Part shown: positions 1 to 9,000 of the stretch, piece after piece
Position numbering within the stretch: position 1 is the first letter of the stretch
How the letters are laid out: each line of letters begins with the position of its first letter
NCBI GenBank assembly: GCA_018267285.1
Contig: JAFDYU010000021.1
Span: 1-36,095, forward strand
Origin: Bacteroidota bacterium
GTDB taxonomy: Bacteria; Bacteroidota; Bacteroidia; Cytophagales; Cyclobacteriaceae
Length of the DNA: 36,095 bases
Direction: 5' to 3'
The notes under the pieces: generated by a model
What the model was told of the DNA's origin: nothing
Databases searched by the model: none
The model's input: only the letters and a program-made list of their open reading frames with translations
Position numbers and translations under genes: made by a program

Positions 1-1
1 T

Positions 2-3000
2 GATTTAGCTTCTGGGGATGGTGTGTCCACAAGATTTACCCAGCTTATTTTTAGACCTGGCCCTGGGAATTACGCAACCGATTGGACTCAGATAATTCAA
101 GGCGCAGAATTGTATAGCTCAACCTTTGGACCTCTCCAACACGGCACGGCAATCATTGGGACAAATACTATTACAATACCGTCAATAAGCGCAAACGATC
201 CCCCGGATTTGGGTTCATTTTATGATGGAACAAGCAGAACATATACACTAAAGATCTGGTTCAAAACAACCTTGGGAGGGACTTTACCAAGCACGATAGA
301 TAATAAAAATCTTGTATTTTCTTTAACAGGTTCTGATGCTACTCCAGTCTCTGGCCGATCTCAACTAACTTCAGCTACAACCACCAACTCTGGCAGCAGT
401 AATGATGCGGTGGATGTACAGGCCACTCAAATCAATGTCACACAGCAACCAACAACCTCGGTTAATGCATATATTGCCTTGCCAACACAGCCTATCTTCG
501 AAGCCACCGATGCCAAAGGCAATCGAGATCTGGATATAAACAGCCCGATTACAGTAAATACAAGCCCTGACTTGGGGCTGGCCAGCCCGTTGGCTAATTT
601 TAGTAGTGGTGTGGCCGACTTTACCGGCTCAGGATTGAATTTTCACAACACCGGCACTTCGCCCATGACGGTCTCCATATCCTCACCATCTAGTATAACC
701 TCGACACCTACAAACGCAATAACGGTTACCGCATCAACCGCATTGGGTTCTTCGGCTGTTGGTATGTCGCCAACACCACTCATTAATAGTACGGTTGGGC
801 TTATCAGTGGGGGCTCTGCAACAAACGCAGTTTTGGGTTTTAGTTTGCAAACTACCGGCTCTCCGCTCACGCTCACGGATATCACGTTTACCAGTTCGCC
901 AAGTTCTGTTGGCTTGGTTAAAAATTTTAAACTTTACAGCAATACTACAGACAGTTTTACAGGGGCAACTTTAGTGACATCTTCCACCACGCTTACATTC
1001 GGGAGTGTGAATGTGCCGATTGGCTCTGCTATTAAGTATTTTTATTTGACTTGCGATGTAGAAGATTATTTCCCTACAGCAACCTCTACTATCCAGTTTT
1101 CTATTGCTACAAGCGGGTTAACAATCTCTACAGGAAATAAGACGGGAGGAACTTTAACCGGTATAAACTACTCGCTTGTTGATAATACGGCACCTGTCAT
1201 TCAGTCTATTCTAACGATGCCTAGTTATGAAAATCCCTGGGGTACTTTGTATAGCCTGACAACACCGGCTTACAACGGTAATCAGGCAGATTTTTTAATG
1301 ACATTCAGTGAGCCGGTACAAAACATGACACCGTCAAAACTCACCACGTCTGTATACTCAGGTAATCCTCCAAATTATCCGGGTGCGAGTTATACACTTT
1401 CAACTGTAACCCCAACTGATAATGTAGGTAACGCAGCGACTACACCAAGCCAGTATTGGCGCATTTCATATACAAACCTCGCAGGCAGTGGATATTTATA
1501 CAATAACTATACTAACAATCCCTTGCCGAAAGTAATAGACGTTGCGGGTAACATCGAGGCTACCTCTGGTTCTTTTGTTGGCTCAGGTAAATTTTATTAT
1601 TACCTTGTATTGCCTAAGCCTACCAATTCCGTTTCCTCTCTTAACTTGAATGGGGGGCCAACAACTACATCAATTTCCCTTTCCTGGATACAGCCAGCTG
1701 TTGGCTCTCAAGCAGCTACACATTATTTGATTCGTGGTAAAGAGTCTGCTCTTAGTTTCTCTGCCTTGAATAATGGTGTTCGAATTGCCGATGATGCCGA
1801 TGCGAGCGATGGTTTCATATCAGTAAATATTGCCAATAGTGGATACCCGGGCAGTAGTCCGCTTTTTTTGACGAATACTTTTTCTAATCTAAAATCAGGT
1901 AAAAGTTACGACTTCGAGATTTACCCCTACACCATTTCGCCAAACGTAACTGCTACTCAGGCCATTGAATATAATTTAACACCTGCCACTCTCACCTCAT
2001 CAACTACCACAGTTGCCTCAGCTCAATTATTAAATGTTGTTGCAGTTTCTTCAATCAGTTCGTTGACAACAACACAAGTATTGTCTGAAGCTCAAACTAC
2101 ACCTAACCTTCAATTTGACTTGAGGGATGAACTAACTGACTTAGATAATGCGCCTACAAAATTTAGTGATATAATAGTTTTTCAAGGTGCGGGCAACGCA
2201 CCAGGACTTAGCGATTGGACACAGGCTATTGCCGGTGCCATATTAACCGATGGTACAACCAAAGTGACAGGAACTGTTTCCGCAAACCAAATAAGTTTCA
2301 CCGGGTTTAGCCACTCAACCAACGGAGACTTTGGTTTTGTGCCCGATGGGTCAACCCCAAAAACATATTCGCTTTACGTCTGGTTAAAAACTTCCCTTGG
2401 TGGATCTCTTCCTTCAACCATCGACAATCTGCATTTTTCGTTTTTAGTGAACAATGGTAGTTTCACCATGGACAACGCATCGTCTAATCAGGCGAGCACA
2501 GCCTTACAATCAGGTCAGTCTGCTTTGTCTGGGGCTGGGGCAAACCAAGTTAGCGTGGTTGCCTCTCAACTCGTTATTGCAACGCAACCCACAACGCCCA
2601 TTGGTGTAGCAACTAATTTTCCTACAGCTCCTATAATCAATGCTTTAGATGCAAACGGAAATCTCGATTTGGGTTACTCCAATGTGTCGAACATTACAAA
2701 CACAGGGGGGTTAACACAATCTCTGACGTCTCAAAACTTTTCTGCCGGTGTATTGGCGCTAAACTCATTTAATTTCACTTCTGCTGGTGGTCCCACGCAA
2801 ATTCAAGTTACCGGAACAGGGGTTCCAGCAGTTGGTAGCGTGAACAGTACCAACGTAACTACAGTCATTTCAAATTTGACCAGCATCTCTGCCGGAGCAG
2901 TGGTTGAGCCAGCCAGTTTTTCATCGCTTACCACTTCTTTGTCTGGCGCAGCTGCCCCTCAACTAAATGCTGTACAAAATTTTGATTTTGATGTAACAGA

Positions 3001-6000
3001 TGACTTTGGTGCCAATACTACAACCTATGATAATAACGATGGCCTGCCTACCTTGATCACCGCCCTGACGATTACGCAAAACTCCAATAACGGTACAAAT
3101 GGAGGCGGAGACCCTCTGTTTGATGATTGGACTAACTCCATTGCCGGTGCCGAGCTTTCCGATGGTGCAACTTCTATCACAGCAAGTTCCATAACCGCTA
3201 CCACCATCGTCTTCACCTCAATACCTATTACGCTTAATAAGCTTGGGTATGTACCAGACGGAACAACAAAAAAATATAGACTAAAAATTTGGTTAAAGAA
3301 CCCGGTTAACTCCGGTTTATCGGATATAATAGATAATAAAGATTTTGTGTTCGATATAGCGCAGTCGGGCATAACCATTACCGGTGTTGCCAACACTTCA
3401 AGTACGATGCAAACCAGCAACACAAACTCGGGAGACACCAACAATAAAGTAAACGTAACCGCGACAAAGCTTGATTTCATCACGCAATGGGCAAACAATG
3501 CAAATCAGAATTACGATGCAGCGCTAAGCCCAACGCCAACTGCCAAAGCGCACGATGTAAATGGAAACCTTGATACCGACTACAACACTGCCGTAACCGT
3601 AGCCACAACTGTACCTGCAACTTACCCAGTTGCCAATTCTACAGTAACAAATACAAACGGTATGATCACCTTTAATTCCGGTCTGAAAGTAACCAGTGCA
3701 GGTGGCGGATTAAATGGTGCTACGACTAACTTAGTGCTTACTAGCGGCAGTCTAACCGGGCAAAGCAATCCGTTTATTTTAAATTATTCAGGAGTGAGCG
3801 ATGTTGTAAGGAATACAGGATTTTCTTATCCAACTGATATAGACTATGCATCCGTTTCGAACCAAACTACGGATATAACAGGTACTACAGGTATAGAAAT
3901 TGAAGAATACACCGTACGCGATGGGGGAGGTTCATCGGATGCCGATGGTACACCTACTGTGGTTGGCTCAGTTACATTTACCGTTCAAAATATCTATCTT
4001 TTACGCAAACTGGCTTTGTATAATAATTTGGGGAATGAAGTTGCAGAAATTGATGTGCAGGCCTCAAAAATTGGCAACAATGTTACGTTCAGCGGGCTGC
4101 CGGTAAGCGGTGTAAATGCAATTATTGCGCCCGATAATACTACAATTGATTTTACAGTTAAAGCAAGCTTCCTTTCAAGCAACATTGCCGACAATGATGT
4201 GGTAAATCTTAATGTTACGGCCATTGCATCGGCATCGGTAAGTTCTGCTTTCACGGCCGGGGCATCAACCACAATGCCAACGCTGGCTGCCAACGAAAAT
4301 GCCATCGAAGTAACGGCAACACAACTTAATTTTACTCACCCTACTCTTACCGAAGCGAGTGCGAGCATCAACGTGCCCTACACAGCTATTTACATCCGGG
4401 CTGAAGATGCGTTTAACAATCTTGATGTGGATTATACCGGCTCTTCAAACACAGTTACAACCTTTACCAACAACGGTTTACCTACGGTGACCATGACGAA
4501 CGGCCCGGTGAACGGCACTACTCAGTTTACAAATGGTATAATTGATTTTGCAGCCTCCTTCCCAAATTTTGAATTCACAACCGGAAATAACGGGGAGACG
4601 TTCACCATGAGCATGACTTCGGCTGGTTCTTTGTCGGGAACATCGAATACAGTTACGCTTAAAGTTTCGGCAGAATCTTCGCTGCAACTCGATCCTTCAT
4701 TTAAGAATACAATATCTCCCAACCTACCCTGGGTGCAACACATCAATTATTTAGACTCTGCCACTTTCGGTTCATCCACCAACGGGTATGAATTGATGAG
4801 GACTTTATTGGTTGACGGTAGCAGGACCAATTACAATTATCACAATGCCGGAACGCTCTATGGAAATTATTTAAATGCAGTCACAGACGATGATGCCAAT
4901 GGCGATGGAGATTTGGATGGTGCACCTTCGGTTTTGTCCGGTCTCTCCGTGAGGATTTATGGAGCATCATCTCTCAACACGATAGCGCTGTACGATTCTA
5001 CCGGAACAATAATTCCATCTACACTTATTAATGTAAGAAGCCTAAATCTTGTTCGTTCGCCAGTCGGTGGCGTGGATACGGTCAGTACAGTCTTTAACTG
5101 GAGTGGTACTTTATTGACAGCAAAAGACGATGGCCAGGCACCAATGAGCATACGGGTAACTTTCCGAAAAGATGTAAACATCAGAGATCAGGATACGTTG
5201 CGTATTAAGTTGCTAAGTGCTACCGCTGGTAACGGATCTCAGTTTTACAAAAATTCTACATCAGGGTACATTGGCGGAGAAAACCATATTCCTAACCCTG
5301 CTCAAAGTATTGCGAAAGTGGACGTGGTGGCTACTAGTTTAGACTTTACCACCCAGCCCTCTCAATATGCGGGAACAAGCGAACCCGTGGGTATTAACCC
5401 GGCAACCTCTCAACCCTATTCGTACGGTAACCCGGCAACCCTTACGTCCATGCCATCAACCGGTTCGGCAATAGTAAAAGCACGCGACATATATAAAAAC
5501 CTCGATTTGGATTTCACCTACCCGGCAACCTCGATAACTATTACTGATGTTAACGAAACCATTGCCTCACCTGCTGGTTTTATTAAAGGTATACTTGACT
5601 TAAACGGACTTGTTTATACTAAAGCAGGGACAGGAACACTTAAAGTTAAAGCAGGTACTCTGGATAGTTCTGTTCCTCCCGCAGGCAACATTGGTAATTC
5701 AATTCCCGGTCAATTGGTTAACGTGATAAATGTAAAGGCAACATTACAAACCAATGGTGTGCTTACTACTCAGAATTTAAAAGGAGGTTCCACTAATTTA
5801 GTGATATTCGGTGTAACGCTTTCGCCCGAGTCGCAGACAGCAACAGAGCCGGTATTAAAAAAATTAATAATCTCGTTCGACAATCCCTTCCAACTGACCA
5901 TTGGAGGTAACACCACGAACATACTTAAAAACTTTAAAGTTAAAGAGTCTATCTCGGCCAGCCCTTCAAGTGCGCAAGATGTGGTAGCTACTTTGGGCGG

Positions 6001-9000
6001 CACGATTACTTATGCCGCATCGCCTGCGCTATTGGCCAGCGAAGCACCCGGCCAGCCTCGCGCGGGACAGATAGATTACGATATGTTAGTTATTGATTTG
6101 AGCAGTTCACCACGACCATTTAGAGATCCTAACAATAACTCTGCGACCAGTCTTACCTATTATCTCTTTGCCGATGTGGATGTGACGGCCAATATCAGCA
6201 CGCCAAGTCTTACCCCAATGGTAACCGATTTAGGTTATCTCAATGCAGACGATGCCAACATTCTTCTCTCGGAGGGTACGGCTCGTTCGGATTCGTCAGG
6301 CCAGGTAAGACCCGTACGGGGAATTAGTTTCCGATTCGCATCTACTCGTCCGCCTCAATTACTGGCATCTCAGTGCTCGCCATTCAACGGTCAGTTGAAT
6401 GTTGATCCTGCCATTGATTCCATCAAACTATCGTTTGATGTGTCGGTTTGGTCGCTCGATGGAAAGGCTAAATTGTATAAGCGCGTGGTAAATGGTACAA
6501 ATGTGCAAGTTGCCGATTTGATTGCCGCCAATGGAGAATACTATAAATTCCTGGACGGCTCGTTGAGTACCCCGCCTATGGCAGCGAGCCCTATCAATTT
6601 TTATATCAGCTTCTTGGATTCAGTTCCTGGTAAAAAATATAAATTTCAATACGATACGGTGTACTATGTAAATATTACTAAAGGTTCATTAAATGGAAAT
6701 GTTGGATCCGGTATATCCGACAACGGCTTTAACTACTACGGAGGTATTTCATCAAGCTCTACCTATTACTTTAAGATTTCAAGTAATGTTCCCCCGACAT
6801 TGTCTTTAGCCAAAACCATCTTTAGCAATAGCACTACTGTTGCTTTCCAAACCACCTACGACCAGTTGGGCACAGCATTCTATCTGGTTTTGAACTCAGG
6901 GTCTCCGGTGCCAACAGTTGCGGATATCATTGATCCAACAACGTACAAAATTATTCATCCGGGCACTTATATCTACAACGGTAAAGACACCATTAAGCAA
7001 GTAAATTCTGCACAGACTACTACTTTCTTTACACCTACTCCATTGTCCACCAGTTCTACGTATGATGTTTGGGTGTTTGCACAAAACGATGCGCAGCCGG
7101 TTCCCAAGAAAGCGGCAGGGCCGTATCTCTTCAACAGTTTGAGTAATACATTTACCACATCTCCGCTTTTAGGAACCGGGCCAACATTTAAAATCCCGAC
7201 ATCTACAGGCGTTAATATTTACTCTCCTAGTTACACATTATGCCCCAATAGTTTCATCAACTTAACCGACCCGATCATCATCGGAGAAGCTAACGTTGGA
7301 GATTTTTCTTCACCATCGGCTCAAGATTTCTATCTATATCTTCCTACAGGCTACCAATTTGATGGAACAACTAAACCGGATGTTCTACTTAACGGAACAG
7401 ACTTTACTGACAACACACCAAAAATTGATTTTATCAATCGAACGCTGATCCATGTCTCAAACTATACCAATCAAGGTTCTGCTTCAATCGATAACATTAT
7501 TATCTCAAACCTCAGAGTTATTGGCGCAGCCGGAAGTGGCTCTGGTAAAGTAACGGTGTTTGCAGGAACCAATAAATTATCGAGTGTATTACCAACTTTG
7601 ATAACTACATCATCGGCTCCGGTAGCAAACATTAGTCTTTTCTCATTTACTCCTCCTGATTTTGTAAATAGTTATTCTACCGAGAATAAATTTCCTAACC
7701 CTCCGTTTGGATCGACCGACATAAGTACTTTGCCTCCATCGCCTTTCCCATCTACTTCATCGGTTACCTATATCCCGAACAACTACATAGACAAAGATCA
7801 GGCATTGGCTCAATCGGGTTCAATACGTTTGCTCCCGGTTATTACTTCGCCTAATGATTACAACGCTAGCTTCTTTACAGGCAGCGGTGTTACTAACGAT
7901 CAGCTAACCCTGAGTGCAGTTGCCCTGAATGCTGCCTTCGATATTACCATGACGCACACCGATCCCAACGGCTGCGCTTCCTCAGTAAGCAATCAATATT
8001 TGGTGTACGATCACACTCGGCCTGTTTCTAAAAAATTAGGTTCTGCCTATTCGGGTACTGCTTTAGAAGGTACGGCTCAGGCTATAATTAATACCAATTT
8101 TGGTGTTGGATCGGCTGCGTCTATACCATCGCAAATATTAAATCTGGATGATTTAACCGGGTATAAGCTGATCAATTTGAGAGCTAATATTCCAGCCGGT
8201 GTTGTAAACCATCAAGTTTCTCAGATCATGTCCGATAGTTTGCCAAATGGACCATGGCAGAAGCTAATAGCGAAGATTCCGGTTGCGCATGACAGCACAG
8301 CTACTTCCGCAAACCCAACTGGGTTCTACCGAGGATACCAATGGGATTACGCCCACATTCTTAACGCTGTAGCCGAATCGGGCAACAGCATTTCAATAGA
8401 CCCTTATGATAATTTCAAAGTTATTGGCAGAACACAAGCTGGAAATGATTTTTGGACCGGTGGCTCATTGGGTAAAGTAGAATTTACAGGTTCGTTTCAG
8501 AGCCAGGCCGACTTTACGGTTATCGTTCCATTCCGCCAGGAAGTAGAACTTTTTGTGCCTGCAGTACCTGTGATTGAAGTAGCTTCCGCCAATCAATCAT
8601 CGTATGATGCGCTGGATCAAGTGACCAACGCTACCGATGGTATGACTCCAAAACAACATTTTAACGAAAGTCAATTTACAGGGTTTACCCTCAGGAAAGG
8701 TGTTATCACTACTGATATAAACTCGGCCAGTGTTGTGGGCATTGGTACATTCTTTACAACCGATCTAAAAGTTGGTGCTACGATAAAGGATATATCAAAA
8801 AATAAAATTGGTGTAGTTCAAAGTATTACGGATGATACGCATTTGGTGCTTACCGGTAATTCAACGCAGTCGGTAACCAATGGTAGTTACACGGCTTCGG
8901 GCTATCAAGGCACTCCAGTATTTTGCGAGGCTGGTGGCTCTATTATTTTAAATGCGTACCCCGCTGCTTCGGCAAACGCATCGGGTATTTTTTCAGTTTA

